Counted from the first letter of the stretch, positions 7,046 through 14,573 are shown. The stretch is 16,762 nt of DNA from Acidobacteriota bacterium (GCA_003224635.1 QHZK01000140.1:1-16762), one strand, 5' to 3'. Translations and numbers: made by a program. Notes: generated by a model not told the origin, from the sequence alone.

Positions 7046-8605
7046 ATGCAACTTCCTGAGTTCAGAAACGAGCCGTTGAGCGACTTCAAGGGCAACCCGG
7101 AGCACGCCCGGCGGATGAAAGCGGCGCTCGCAGAAGTGGAAAGAGAGCTCGGCCGGCAGTACGGCCTAGTGATCGGCGGCGAGCGCGTCCAAACCGAGGA
7201 CAAGCTCTGCTCCTTCGACCCTTCGCAGAAGGACCGCGTGGTGGGCGCGTTTGCCAAAGCCACGCCGGAACTGGCCGACCGCGCGATCCGCCTCGCCGAC
7301 GAAACTTTTAAGGGCTGGAGCCGCACGCCGGCCGAAGACCGCGTCAAGCTGCTCGTCGACACCGCGAAAATCCTGCGCGATCGAAAATACCATTTTGCCG
7401 CCTGGATGGTCTACGAAGCGGGAAAGACCTGGCCCGAGGCTGACGCCGACGTTGCTGAGGCGATCGACTTCTGCGAGTTTTACGCCCGCGAGATGCTGCG
7501 CCTGGCCGCGCCGCAGCCGCTCACGCCGGTCCCCGGCGAGAAGAACACTCTGCGCTACATTCCGCTGGGCGTGGGCGCGGTGATCCCGCCCTGGAACTTT
7601 CCGCTGGCGATTCTTGCCGGCATGACCGCGGCTTCGATCGTGGCCGGCAATACCGTCGTGCTCAAGCCGTCGAGCGACTCGCCGACCATTGGCTATAAAT
7701 TCGTTGAGGCCCTGGAGCAGGCGGGCCTGCCGGCAGGGGTGGTGAATTTCCTTCCGGGGCCAGGCGCGACGGTGGGCGACGTGCTGGTTGCCCACCCGCG
7801 CACGCGCTATATCGCCTTCACAGGCTCGAAGGAAATCGGCCTGCGCATCAACGAGCTGGTCGCCAAGCACGTTGCCGGGCAAGTCTGGATCAAGCGCGTC
7901 ATCGTGGAGATGGGAGGCAAGGACTCCATCGTGGTTGACAGCGAGGCGGACCTGGATGCGGCGGTCGAGGGCGTGGCGGTTTCGGCCTTCGGCTTCCAGG
8001 GCCAGAAGTGCTCCGCCTGCTCGCGGGCCATCGTGGTCGAGAAGGTCTATGACGCGTTCCTGGACAAGCTCAAGGCGCGCGTCGAGAAGATCAAGGTGGG
8101 TCCTGCAGCGAACGAAGACGTGTACATGGGTCCCGTCATCAATGCGAACGCCAAGAAGTCGATACTCAAATACATCGAAATCGGCAAGCGTGAAGGACGC
8201 CTGATCACGGGTGGCGGCGAACTCCCGGGGCCGGGGCACTTCATCGAGCCTACCATCATCGCGGACGTCCCGCCCAAAGCGCGCATCGCCCAGGAGGAAA
8301 TCTTCGGGCCGGTGCTCGCCGTCATCAAGGCCCAAGATTTCGACGAGGCTCTCGAGATCGCCAACAACACCGAATACGGCCTGACGGGCGCGGTCTACGC
8401 CAAGGACCGCCGCAAACTCGATAAGGCCGCCCGTGAGTTCCACGTCGGCAACCTGTATCTCAACCGCAAGTGCACCGGCGCGATGGTGGGCGCCCATCCC
8501 TTTGGCGGGTTCAATATGTCCGGCACAGACTCCAAGGCCGGCGGTCGCGACTACCTGCTGCTGTTTACCCAGGCGAAGGCCATCGCCGAGAAGGTCGCGA
8601 CGTAG
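7046..8605 (+). CDS. rocA: 1-pyrroline-5-carboxylate (L-glutamate gamma-semialdehyde) dehydrogenase, RocA type
   Basis: NAD(P)-dependent oxidation of L-glutamate gamma-semialdehyde to glutamate, the last step of proline and arginine catabolism. The 519-residue protein follows Bacillus RocA closely along its whole length: N-terminal NEPLSDF, LVIGGERV, EAGKTWPEADADVAEAIDF, PPWNFPLAI, FTGSKEIG, catalytic Glu288 in EMGGKD, nucleophile Cys322 in GQKCSACSR, EEIFGPV, and C-terminal PFGGFNMSGTDSKAGG, which is typical of the group-4 (P5C) aldehyde dehydrogenases. It is monofunctional: no proline dehydrogenase domain as in PutA, and no putB-like gene is in the window. Start ATG at 7046 has GGAGGG at 7033-7038, 7 nt upstream. 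A promoter lies at 6954-6980. Conventional high-GC codon use. Confidence 0.95.
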   Translation: MQLPEFRNEPLSDFKGNPEHARRMKAALAEVERELGRQYGLVIGGERVQTEDKLCSFDPSQKDRVVGAFAKATPELADRAIRLADETFKGWSRTPAEDRVKLLVDTAKILRDRKYHFAAWMVYEAGKTWPEADADVAEAIDFCEFYAREMLRLAAPQPLTPVPGEKNTLRYIPLGVGAVIPPWNFPLAILAGMTAASIVAGNTVVLKPSSDSPTIGYKFVEALEQAGLPAGVVNFLPGPGATVGDVLVAHPRTRYIAFTGSKEIGLRINELVAKHVAGQVWIKRVIVEMGGKDSIVVDSEADLDAAVEGVAVSAFGFQGQKCSACSRAIVVEKVYDAFLDKLKARVEKIKVGPAANEDVYMGPVINANAKKSILKYIEIGKREGRLITGGGELPGPGHFIEPTIIADVPPKARIAQEEIFGPVLAVIKAQDFDEALEIANNTEYGLTGAVYAKDRRKLDKAAREFHVGNLYLNRKCTGAMVGAHPFGGFNMSGTDSKAGGRDYLLLFTQAKAIAEKVAT

Positions 8606-8688
8606 TGGGCCTTTTTCCTATCGAGAGCCCACGGTTGACTTAAACGGCGAAGTTATTAGTTAGAGGTTCGAGAAAGGACGGAAGCCGG

Positions 8689-9028
8689 ACGGTCGAAGGT
8701 TTCTGGATTGTGCAATACGAAGGAATTCAGGGGAATGGCGGCGGTGTCGTCGTTTTTTTGAAAGGTCATGTTCTTGGCGGGGATAATGGATTCATCTACA
8801 CTGGCAGGTATAAGACCGACGAAAAAGAGAGCTCTGCACGGGTGTTGATTCGCAACTTCTTGCCGGAGGTGGCCAGCGTTTTGGGTGTTCAGGGTGATTT
8901 CGAGTTGATCCTGAACGGAACCGCTACCGAGCAGGTGATTAAAAGCCTCGGCGAGTGTCGTGAATCAGGAAGCGGCGGGAATCCTCGCCAAGCTAACGAA
9001 GGTCGGTGGCTTACCCGGCGCGGGGTAG
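8689..9028 (+). pseudogene. GrlR-like (T3SS negative regulator family) small protein, broken by a frameshift and lacking a start codon
   Basis: The reading VEGFWIVQYEGIQGNGGG..., then LGGDNGFIYTGRY and DFELILNG, matches the GrlR-like beta-sheet family, named after a type III secretion regulator of pathogenic Escherichia coli but widespread in other bacteria with unknown roles. Two defects are visible. The codon where the family Met should stand is ACG (8689-8691), with GGACGGA at 8677-8683 positioned as a ribosome binding site; the only usable in-frame start, GTG 8710, would drop seven residues. After codon 84 the frame runs off: deleting one base of the A4 run at 8941-8944 restores KASASVVNQEAAGILAKL, then TKVGGLPGAG and TAG at 9026-9028, giving about 112 residues, normal for the family. 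GC is near 48%, well below neighbours. Either a recent pseudogene or, for the frameshift, a sequencing error. Confidence 0.7.
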
Positions 9029-9355
9029 TCATTTCATCGGTGGTTCGTCTGCGGTCGATGCTTCCTCGTGTTCAAACGGTGGGAAAGGGATTGGAGGAAA
9101 CTTGTATTCAAAGACACCGACAGGTATGAGGCGTTTTCCTAGCAAAACATCAAGAAGTCCACGTCTCAGCGCGTGTTGCTCCTCTTCGATGTTGCCGGAG
9201 AACATAGGATAGCACCCGCCCTTCTTGATTTGTACTTCGCCGAAGTCATACCCGAGGGCCTTACCCATTGCAGGTACAAGGGTGGTCGTAAGCGTGGCGC
9301 TTTTTTCGGCCGCGGTCGGCGGAATGGGGATGCCAGATCGAGTGGGCTCACCCAA
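9029..9355 (-). CDS. Hypothetical protein, possibly truncated at its N-terminus
   Basis: No family recognised. The frame reads like protein in its second half (GYDFGEVQIKKGGCYPMF, then GNIEEEQHALRRGLLDVLLG and VGVFEYKFPP), with a proline-rich, acidic tail and no membrane segment. The listed start is a TTG at 9355 with no clear ribosome binding site; an ATG at 9268 is the next choice. Upstream of the TTG the same frame continues to look coding (ADLLLDHFVDLG) until a TGA at 9388-9386, beyond which an in-frame ATG lies at 9400. The gene may therefore have lost its beginning to a nonsense mutation. It is convergent with the broken GrlR-like gene, whose TAG ends at 9028, directly next to this stop. 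GC is lower than in the flanking genes. Confidence 0.4.
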   Translation of the reverse strand: MGEPTRSGIPIPPTAAEKSATLTTTLVPAMGKALGYDFGEVQIKKGGCYPMFSGNIEEEQHALRRGLLDVLLGKRLIPVGVFEYKFPPIPFPPFEHEEASTADEPPMK

Positions 9356-9431
9356 GTCAACAAAGTGGTCTAATAAGAGATCAGCTCAAGAGTACGGCAT
9401 TCCTGTTTACGAGATTAACTCGTTGCTGCGC

Positions 9432-10478
9432 CTACTGTGTTTCAGCCAGGGCGAGGTTGGGCGAGCTTGATCCGGGTGGCCTCGCGGTTGTCCGGGCTTC
9501 CTTGGCAGCGCTACTTGAGCCGACACGCACTAGGAAATGGATCACGGCCTCTTCGTATTGCTTTCGATCCAGATTGAACCCTTCACCGTGACGGTCGCCG
9601 GGAAGCACGACCACTTGCTTCTCCGGGCTCGTGGCGTCGGCGTAGAGAGTGCGGGCGTAAGCAGGGGGCATCCGACGGTCGCCCTCGAGAGCGACAAACA
9701 AGATGGGGCGGGGATTGATAGCCTTCACCGCCTTTTCCAGATCGAACTCACTGGGTCTGAAGTGGGCGCGCCGCGCGATCCACCAGGTGACTTCATCGAC
9801 CAGCGGGAAGCCGGGCAAGGGCGGGAACCACCACCAGCGCCGCCTGGCAAACTGGCGGAACAGAAAATAATGGTGCCGGACCACCTCTTTGAAGTTGGGG
9901 AACGCGCTGTCGGAGACCACGGCCGCCACGTCCGGAGAATCGGCGGCAGCCATCAGCGCCGCGGCCGCGCCCATCGAGACACCCCACAGGATGATCGGCC
10001 GCTGAGCCTTCTCGTCGGTCAGGGCGTAGCGGACGGCGGCCTCAGCGTCCAGCCTTTCCCAGTAGCCCACGGAAGATACGCGCCCACCGCTCTGCCCCTG
10101 GTGGCGAAGGTCGAAAAGGAGCCCGTTGTAACCCAGGCTGTGGCCGAACTGCGCCTCCGGCAGCATCTCGACCCGCGTTCGATTGAGGCCATGACAGTAG
10201 ATGAGGGTCCCGCGCGCCCCCCCGCTCGGAACGTTCGCAGGTATATACCAGCCCTTCAGCAGAACGTCGTCACTCGACCTGAACTCAACGGCGCGGAAGT
10301 CCATACCAAAGTCCTTGGGCGTCTTACCATCATTCGGATCGCGAAAATGAAAGCGGTTCGTGGTCGCAAGTCCCGTCAGGAACCAGGGCACGAACCCGTA
10401 CAGGAATCCGACGAGCAACGCAATCAGAATTCCGAGGACCCATTTCACGATCTTGCGCGACCTCGATTTATTGGCCAA
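9432..10478 (-). CDS. Membrane-anchored alpha/beta hydrolase
   Basis: 348-aa hydrolase of the alpha/beta fold (serine aminopeptidase/esterase-like group) with an N-terminal membrane anchor (residues about 11-35) that would place the catalytic domain outside the cytoplasm. The catalytic triad can be assigned: nucleophile Ser168 in GVSMG, Asp267 in ALEGDRRMP and His297 in GDRHGEGF. The oxyanion-hole strand is LIYCHGLNRTR, and DLRHQGQSGG is also typical. The substrate is unknown. Start is a TTG at 10478 preceded by AGGAGGGGGG; no in-frame ATG follows until past the anchor and first strand, so the TTG is likely real. The last 30 residues are Ser/Ala/Pro-rich and probably disordered. The MFS gene upstream is on the same strand, 145 bp away, with a hairpin repeat in between. 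Confidence 0.88.
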   Translation of the reverse strand: MANKSRSRKIVKWVLGILIALLVGFLYGFVPWFLTGLATTNRFHFRDPNDGKTPKDFGMDFRAVEFRSSDDVLLKGWYIPANVPSGGARGTLIYCHGLNRTRVEMLPEAQFGHSLGYNGLLFDLRHQGQSGGRVSSVGYWERLDAEAAVRYALTDEKAQRPIILWGVSMGAAAALMAAADSPDVAAVVSDSAFPNFKEVVRHHYFLFRQFARRRWWWFPPLPGFPLVDEVTWWIARRAHFRPSEFDLEKAVKAINPRPILFVALEGDRRMPPAYARTLYADATSPEKQVVVLPGDRHGEGFNLDRKQYEEAVIHFLVRVGSSSAAKEARTTARPPGSSSPNLALAETQ

Positions 10479-10574
10479 ACGCTTTCCCCCCTCCTGCTGG
10501 CTACCGGTTGGTCGTGACTCGAAGTGCGAAGACAGGAGATCAGAGTGAGAGAGCCATCCTTAGTCGTAGGGCCG

Positions 10575-10606
10575 CATACGGCGGGCGGACACGCCCGTGC
10601 TCCGCC
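10575..10606. repeat. GC-rich hairpin repeat between the MFS and hydrolase genes
   Basis: CGGGCG-GACA-CGCCCG (10582-10597) forms a 6-bp stem with a tetraloop, embedded in further GGCGG/CCGCC inverted sequence. It has the look of a dispersed repeat like the other hairpins here, but no second copy is in the window. It could also act as a 3'-end structure for the MFS gene; no T-run follows. Confidence 0.45.
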
Positions 10607-10623
10607 GCACTGCGAAGGCTAAA

Positions 10624-11802
10624 TCAGACGCGTTCTTCGACTGGCAGCGGCTCGACAATATGAGTCGTGAGCAAAACAGCCACCAGGGCCGTCATCGCCG
10701 CGCAAAGCGTGGTTACGGCGACGTAGCCGTGCCGCTCATAGAGCAGGCCCCCCACCAGCCATACGGCGCCGATCCCCAGTTGTGAGGCGATGTTTCTCAA
10801 GGCGATGAATGACCCGCGCTCGACCCCCGGCACCATCTCCGTCATGAGCGCGGTCAAGGGGCCCTGGCGAAACGCCGCCCCAAGGCCCGTCACGCCAAAC
10901 GCCAGCATCAACCACGTTCCCCACCGAAGGAAAGGAACCACCGCGACGGCAAGCGCCAGCAGGGCGTTGCTGGCGATGGAGACTGCTCTCTTTCCCCATC
11001 GGTCAGAAAGAATTCCGCCCAGGGGCGCTCCCGCCAGCGACGCGATGCCCCCGACCATGAAGACCAGAGTGATGGAGCTCGTGGGAAGGTTAAACCGCTG
11101 GTTCAACCACTGCCCGATATAACTGATAAAACCTACCAGGCCCGCCGAAACCAGAAAGGCAATACATAGCGCGGCCACAAGGTCACCCTTCCGAAGAAAG
11201 CTGCCAAACACCCGCAGACTGGTGCGGAATCTGTCCGTCGCAGGGCGGAGATTCAGCGTCTCCTTCGGCAGCGCCAGGGATACGCAACTGACCACCAGGG
11301 CGAGCGCCGCAAAAAAAAGAAAGACGCGGCGCCACCCGAAACGGTCGGCAATCTGGCCCGCGAGAGGTACGCCAACAATAGGCGCCGCGAAATAAGCTGA
11401 AGAAATCAAGCCGATCGCTTTGCCCCGCACCTTGTAGGGGAACCAGTCCCCGGCGTAAGCGATGGAGCAGGTCGAGATCGTCCCCGCCGCGAGGCCCGTC
11501 AAAGCGCGAGCCGCCATCAGCTCCGCAAAGGTCAGGGTACGCGAAGCAGCCCAGGACGCCGCCGCAAAGACCAGCACGCCGCCCAGGAGGAACCATCGGC
11601 GCCCGTAGTGGTCGGAAAGCGACCCGGAAAGGAAGTGCGCCGCAACAGCCGCCGCTGAATAGACGAAACCCAGCAGGCTCGCCATCAAAACGCTGACGTG
11701 AAAGGAACGGACCAGCACCGGCAGGAGCGCGGCAATCATCTGGTTGTCCGCCACGCCCAGGAAGAGAAGCAGGAACAGGTTGCTGATGACGAGATAATCC
11801 AC
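10624..11802 (-). CDS. MFS transporter, 12 membrane segments
   Basis: Major facilitator superfamily permease of 392 aa, the compact size usual for drug or sugar proton antiporters. Hydrophobic segments run from residue 5 to about 385. The signature motif A is in the first cytoplasmic loop, GSLSDHYGRRWFLLGG (near residues 60-75), with a related GGILSDRWGKRA in the loop between helices 8 and 9. Motif-C-like glycines lie in helix 5 (ISSAYFAAPIVGVPLAGQIAD). The substrate cannot be predicted. The start is a GTG at 11802 without a visible Shine-Dalgarno sequence; the heptamer repeat begins only 9 nt upstream. Probably co-transcribed with the AhpD-like gene upstream, although the repeat-filled gap of 125 bp lies between. 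Confidence 0.92.
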   Translation of the reverse strand: MDYLVISNLFLLLFLGVADNQMIAALLPVLVRSFHVSVLMASLLGFVYSAAAVAAHFLSGSLSDHYGRRWFLLGGVLVFAAASWAASRTLTFAELMAARALTGLAAGTISTCSIAYAGDWFPYKVRGKAIGLISSAYFAAPIVGVPLAGQIADRFGWRRVFLFFAALALVVSCVSLALPKETLNLRPATDRFRTSLRVFGSFLRKGDLVAALCIAFLVSAGLVGFISYIGQWLNQRFNLPTSSITLVFMVGGIASLAGAPLGGILSDRWGKRAVSIASNALLALAVAVVPFLRWGTWLMLAFGVTGLGAAFRQGPLTALMTEMVPGVERGSFIALRNIASQLGIGAVWLVGGLLYERHGYVAVTTLCAAMTALVAVLLTTHIVEPLPVEERV

Positions 11803-11810
11803 GGAAAACC

Positions 11811-11930
11811 AGGAGTCAGGATTCAGGATTCAGTGAGATGCGCGACTCGTCACGCAGGCTCAGTGCCAGGACCAGCGTGGGGCGCGCCAGTCCTGAATCC
11901 TGAATCCCGCGTCCCGCATCCTGAATCCTA
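11811..11930 (-). repeat. Heptamer-unit inverted repeat between the AhpD-like and MFS genes
   Basis: A perfect 15-bp inverted repeat (GGATTCAGGATTCAG at 11819-11833 and its complement at 11893-11907) is surrounded by more 7-nt units: CCTGAAT (three times), CCCGCGT, CCCGCAT. The unpaired centre is about 59 nt. On the coding strand the repeat begins exactly at the TAG stop of the AhpD-like gene (11930-11928, read TAG-GATTCAGG) and fills the whole gap up to the MFS start. Same design as the elements at 706-797 and 15430-15493. Confidence 0.85.
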
Positions 11931-12314
11931 TTCTTCGAAATGATGCAGGTCGAGTTTGATGGCCGCTCTGTCTGACATATCCACGACGCCAGCGGCCGCG
12001 ATCCCAATCGCGATCACCAGCGCGTCGCTGATCTCCTGCTTCGTCAGGCCCAGCTCCACAGCCTTCTTGATATGGCCTTCAAGGCATCCTTCGCACTTGG
12101 CCACCAATGAGGCCCCGATGGCAATGAGCTCCTTGGTCTTGAGGTCAAGCGTGGTCGGCGTAAAGTAGCTTTCTTTATAGAACTGCTTATAAATATTGCG
12201 AAAACGCGGTTCGATCATGCTCATCGAACCGGGACTGCGCGTTCTCTTTGCCTTGGGGGCTTCTTCCTTGTCCGTCCCTGGATTGTCCGCGGTTGGGGTT
12301 TCTTTTCTCTCCAT
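11928..12314 (-). CDS. Carboxymuconolactone decarboxylase/AhpD-like family protein
   Basis: 128 aa. The C-terminal ~95 residues form an AhpD-like helical domain with the redox motif C74-EG-C77-LEG-H81, preceded by TKELIAIGASLVAK and followed by a helix AVELGLTKQEISDAL, as in the alkylhydroperoxidase/CMD family. Such small CxxC proteins are thought to act as peroxidase-type or disulfide-handling enzymes rather than as true decarboxylases. The first ~30 residues are charged, low-complexity and probably disordered; internal ATGs at residues 31 and 33 exist, but the ATG at 12314 has AGAGGTGA at a good distance (6 nt), so it is preferred. The stop codon is the first triplet of the downstream heptamer repeat. 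The MFS gene follows on the same strand. Confidence 0.88.
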   Translation of the reverse strand: MERKETPTADNPGTDKEEAPKAKRTRSPGSMSMIEPRFRNIYKQFYKESYFTPTTLDLKTKELIAIGASLVAKCEGCLEGHIKKAVELGLTKQEISDALVIAIGIAAAGVVDMSDRAAIKLDLHHFEE

Positions 12315-12659
12315 ACAGAGTCACCTCTCGGAAGTTAGACGGGTGCGCGCTCGAAAGCGTTGCCGTTCCAGGTCCCGCGCGGCACTCGACCGGATGCTGC
12401 TTTTAGAGGCGGCTTTGGGCCGCCAGGTGGCCCGGCGCCCCGGTCGTTTCATGCGACAGTAGTCTGAGCCTTCGCGGACCGTACCAGACGCACAAACCAC
12501 ACGACGGACTAAGTTCTCGGCACAGCCGCAAATACTAACACACTACCGCTGGCAGTATAACGAGATCGCAGACCGCCTACAGTCAATCTTGAAGCGCAAA
12601 ACGGCAAACCCGATCTGGGCCCAACCACCGGGTGACGCAAACGGGCCCCCGACCTTGCA
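12315..12659. other. 345-bp intergenic region, little recognisable
   Basis: No convincing small gene. It holds a GGCGGC-TTTGG-GCCGCC hairpin (12408-12424) and, at 12540-12582, a stretch whose reverse complement begins CTGTAGGCGGTCTGCGATC, similar to one half of the double-hairpin element at 4353-4407; it may be a decayed copy. A TATACT box lies on the minus strand near 12553-12559, but no -35 is correctly spaced. The promoter of the AhpD-like gene should be here but cannot be fixed. Confidence 0.4.
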
Positions 12660-14030
12660 CTACGATGCGGCTTCAACCGGGGCCGCCTTGCCGGCCTTGC
12701 CGGGAGCAATCAGCTCCGGAATCTCGAACCGAATCGTGGTGCCGTGGCCGGGGTTGCTCTCGATCTTCAACGAGAAGAGCTGGCCATAGAGGACCTTCAG
12801 CCTTTCGCGCACGTTGCTGATGCCGATGCCCGAATCGTAGATTTCGGAACGCCTTTCGTCGGGAATTCCCACGCCGTCGTCGATGACCTCGACCACCAGC
12901 CGCCCTTTGTCACGCGCGACGCGCAGGACGATGGTGCCGCCTTCCACCTTGGGCGCGATGCCGTGCCGGATGGCGTTCTCGACCAACGGTTGCAGGATCA
13001 TGCTGGGAACGAACACGTCCAGGGCCTCCGCATCGACCTCCTTGCGGATTCGCAGCTTGTCGCGTCCGAACCGGACCACTTCGATGTCGAGGTAGTCATC
13101 GATAAAATCGAGCTCCTGCTTCAGAGGCAGAAAGTGGACCTGGCTTTTCAGCCGGCGGCGCAGGATGTTCGCGAGCTTCAGCAGCACGGTGCGTGCGGTG
13201 TCCGGGTCGAAGCGGATGAGGGAAGAGACTGTGTTGAGCGTATTAAACAGGAAATGCGGATTGATCTGGCTGACCAAGGCTTCCATGCGCGCTTCCATCA
13301 GCAGCCGCTCCTGCTCCTCGAGCTTGCGCTGCATGCGGGTGCTGTTCCAGATGCGCAGCGGGAGGCCCACGCCGATCAGGGTGGCCAGCACGATCAGGGC
13401 CTTGGTCCAGAGATGAGGAGAATCGAGAAAGAAGAGGCGCCCGGGCGCCATGCGGCCGAAGGAGATCCTGGACGCTTCGAGCATCACGCAGACCAGCGAG
13501 AAGAGCACCTGCCAGTCCAGGCCGGGCTGCTTGAATCGCTGCTTGATGGAACGATAGAGACTGAGGTCGATGAAAGGCGAGAATTTCCAGATCTCTTCCT
13601 TGTCCGGGCAGAACCACCGAGCCGTTCCCGCGACCACCGCGTAAAGCACCGCCATCGGCGCAGCCAGAAGCTCGTGCGCGGGGAACAACACCGCCGGCAA
13701 ACTGACCATCATGCCGACCACCAGGCCCACGACCGTTCCGCCCAGCAGGCCCGCGAGCACTGTCCCTTCCAGGCTCAGGTCAGCTCCAGGGTAGCCGTTG
13801 GTCAACTGGGTCCCCGCGTAGCCGTGCGTCAGGAGGCGGGCCAGCACTCCCAACATGAAAGGAACTCCCAGGACGGCCGCAAACAGCAGTTTCTGCTTGA
13901 GGTTCCGCTCCTCGAGGAAAATCAGGCGGCGGAAGTGGCCGAAGCGGGCGATGATACTCGCCAGCGAGGCGATCACGCCCAGCTTGATCAGCAGGGTTAC
14001 GAAGATTAGCGCCGGTTTGTTAGGACCCAT
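12660..14030 (-). CDS. LytS/YehU-type membrane sensor histidine kinase
   Basis: 456-aa sensor kinase of the LytS class. Hydrophobic N-terminal half (about six segments; the first 150 residues with GGTVVGLVVGMMVSLP resemble a 5TM-LYT sensor), two more segments near 190-225, a short coiled linker, then the His_kinase domain with phospho-acceptor His259 in SQINPHFLFNTLN, and an HATPase_c domain with N box PLVENAIRHGIAP, G1 DDGVGIP and G2 GIGISNVRERL. Such kinases normally phosphorylate LytTR-type regulators; none is encoded in this window, so it is an orphan here. The ATG at 14030 lies inside the end of the toxin gene (11-nt overlap including its TAA) and has no good Shine-Dalgarno sequence, suggesting translational coupling. 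The ligand is unknown. Confidence 0.9.
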   Translation of the reverse strand: MGPNKPALIFVTLLIKLGVIASLASIIARFGHFRRLIFLEERNLKQKLLFAAVLGVPFMLGVLARLLTHGYAGTQLTNGYPGADLSLEGTVLAGLLGGTVVGLVVGMMVSLPAVLFPAHELLAAPMAVLYAVVAGTARWFCPDKEEIWKFSPFIDLSLYRSIKQRFKQPGLDWQVLFSLVCVMLEASRISFGRMAPGRLFFLDSPHLWTKALIVLATLIGVGLPLRIWNSTRMQRKLEEQERLLMEARMEALVSQINPHFLFNTLNTVSSLIRFDPDTARTVLLKLANILRRRLKSQVHFLPLKQELDFIDDYLDIEVVRFGRDKLRIRKEVDAEALDVFVPSMILQPLVENAIRHGIAPKVEGGTIVLRVARDKGRLVVEVIDDGVGIPDERRSEIYDSGIGISNVRERLKVLYGQLFSLKIESNPGHGTTIRFEIPELIAPGKAGKAAPVEAAS

Positions 14031-14379
14031 GAGATTTAGGCTTAAGCCCGCTTCGAAGCAACTCCACCACCGCGTTAACGATCTGCTTCAAAACTTCGGA
14101 TTCCCGCACGCCAACCTGCCTGAGCATCAAATCGCGGTTCGCTGTAAAAAGCTTTCCCGGTCGCGCGTAGCTTGTTCGACGAAGTCCACCCTGGCGGAAG
14201 CTCTGGTCGGAGAGGGCGACAGCTCCCGTGTCCCCGTACGGGTTGCTCGTAATCTGGCACAAAATCCAATCGTCGCGCCCCGCGTCCGCCAAGATAACCG
14301 CTGGCCTCAGTTTTGAGCGCGACAGGTCGGAGAACGGGAAGGGCAGCAGGACTACCGCTCCGGCTGAAGGTGTGACCAC
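14020..14379 (-). CDS. Type II toxin of the PemK/MazF endoribonuclease family
   Basis: 119 aa, typical MazF/PemK size. The beta-barrel pattern is clear: GAVVLLPFPFSDLSRSKLRP (the Arg-Pro after the first loop is the conserved RP of MazF), AVILADAG, WILCQITSN and, near the C-terminus, KLFTANRDLMLRQVG followed by a helix. MazF proteins cleave mRNA at short specific sequences; the specificity here cannot be predicted. Start GTG at 14379, with GAGG about 8 nt upstream, overlaps the antitoxin by 28 nt, the usual coupled arrangement. Its own end overlaps the histidine kinase start by 11 nt, which is not usual. No truncation seen. Confidence 0.85.
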   Translation of the reverse strand: MVTPSAGAVVLLPFPFSDLSRSKLRPAVILADAGRDDWILCQITSNPYGDTGAVALSDQSFRQGGLRRTSYARPGKLFTANRDLMLRQVGVRESEVLKQIVNAVVELLRSGLKPKSHGS

Positions 14380-14573
14380 GCCTCATCCTCTTCGGGACGG
14401 CTCCAGTCTTTCGCCAGCGCTGGTTCGCTGAGCAGGGCTGTTTCACTTACGCTCGGTGTCGGAGCATCCTCGAGGATGGTCACCAGGGCGCGCCGCGCTT
14501 CCGGGAGTGTGACGTCTTCGAGCAAACGCACTCGACCGCGTTCGTCGATAATAGCTTCAATAGTTCGGACCAT
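14352..14573 (-). CDS. Antitoxin partner of the MazF/PemK toxin
   Basis: 73 aa. The N-terminal half (MVRTIEAIIDERGRVRLLED, then LPEARRALVTILE) forms the short beta-strand DNA-binding fold of AbrB/DUF104-like antitoxins; the acidic tail (ETALLSEPALAKDWSRPEED) would wrap the toxin. I recall tails of the form 'LSE.ALA.DW.RPEEDEAW' from antitoxin-like proteins of cyanobacteria and related bacteria, but cannot name the family. ATG at 14573 has AGGA about 10 nt upstream. It is followed with 28-nt overlap by the toxin and preceded by the YcaC-like gene, 42 nt away on the same strand. Autoregulation by toxin-antitoxin complex is expected from the family; no operator is evident. Confidence 0.78.
   Translation of the reverse strand: MVRTIEAIIDERGRVRLLEDVTLPEARRALVTILEDAPTPSVSETALLSEPALAKDWSRPEEDEAWSHLQPER

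Noticed and set aside
7166..8497. Long minus-strand open frame opposite the P5C dehydrogenase gene
   Set aside because: Antisense shadow of a well-conserved gene; composition dominated by Arg, His, Asp, Leu and Gly, no recognisable motif.
8605..8632. GTGGGC/GCCCAC stem after the P5C dehydrogenase stop, as a terminator
   Set aside because: Only 6 bp with a 16-nt loop, and the T-run lies inside the loop rather than after the stem.
8941..8944. Programmed frameshift in the GrlR-like gene
   Set aside because: The A4 run lacks a slippery heptamer or a downstream structure, and the start codon is also lost, so decay or sequencing error is simpler.
9537..10517. Plus-strand open frame opposite the alpha/beta hydrolase gene
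   Set aside because: No domain and biased composition; the minus strand has the catalytic triad and a membrane anchor.
12744..14009. Long open frame on the plus strand opposite the histidine kinase gene
   Set aside because: Shadow of the kinase frame in high-GC DNA; the translation is Gln/His/Arg-rich with no domain, whereas the minus strand has all kinase motifs.
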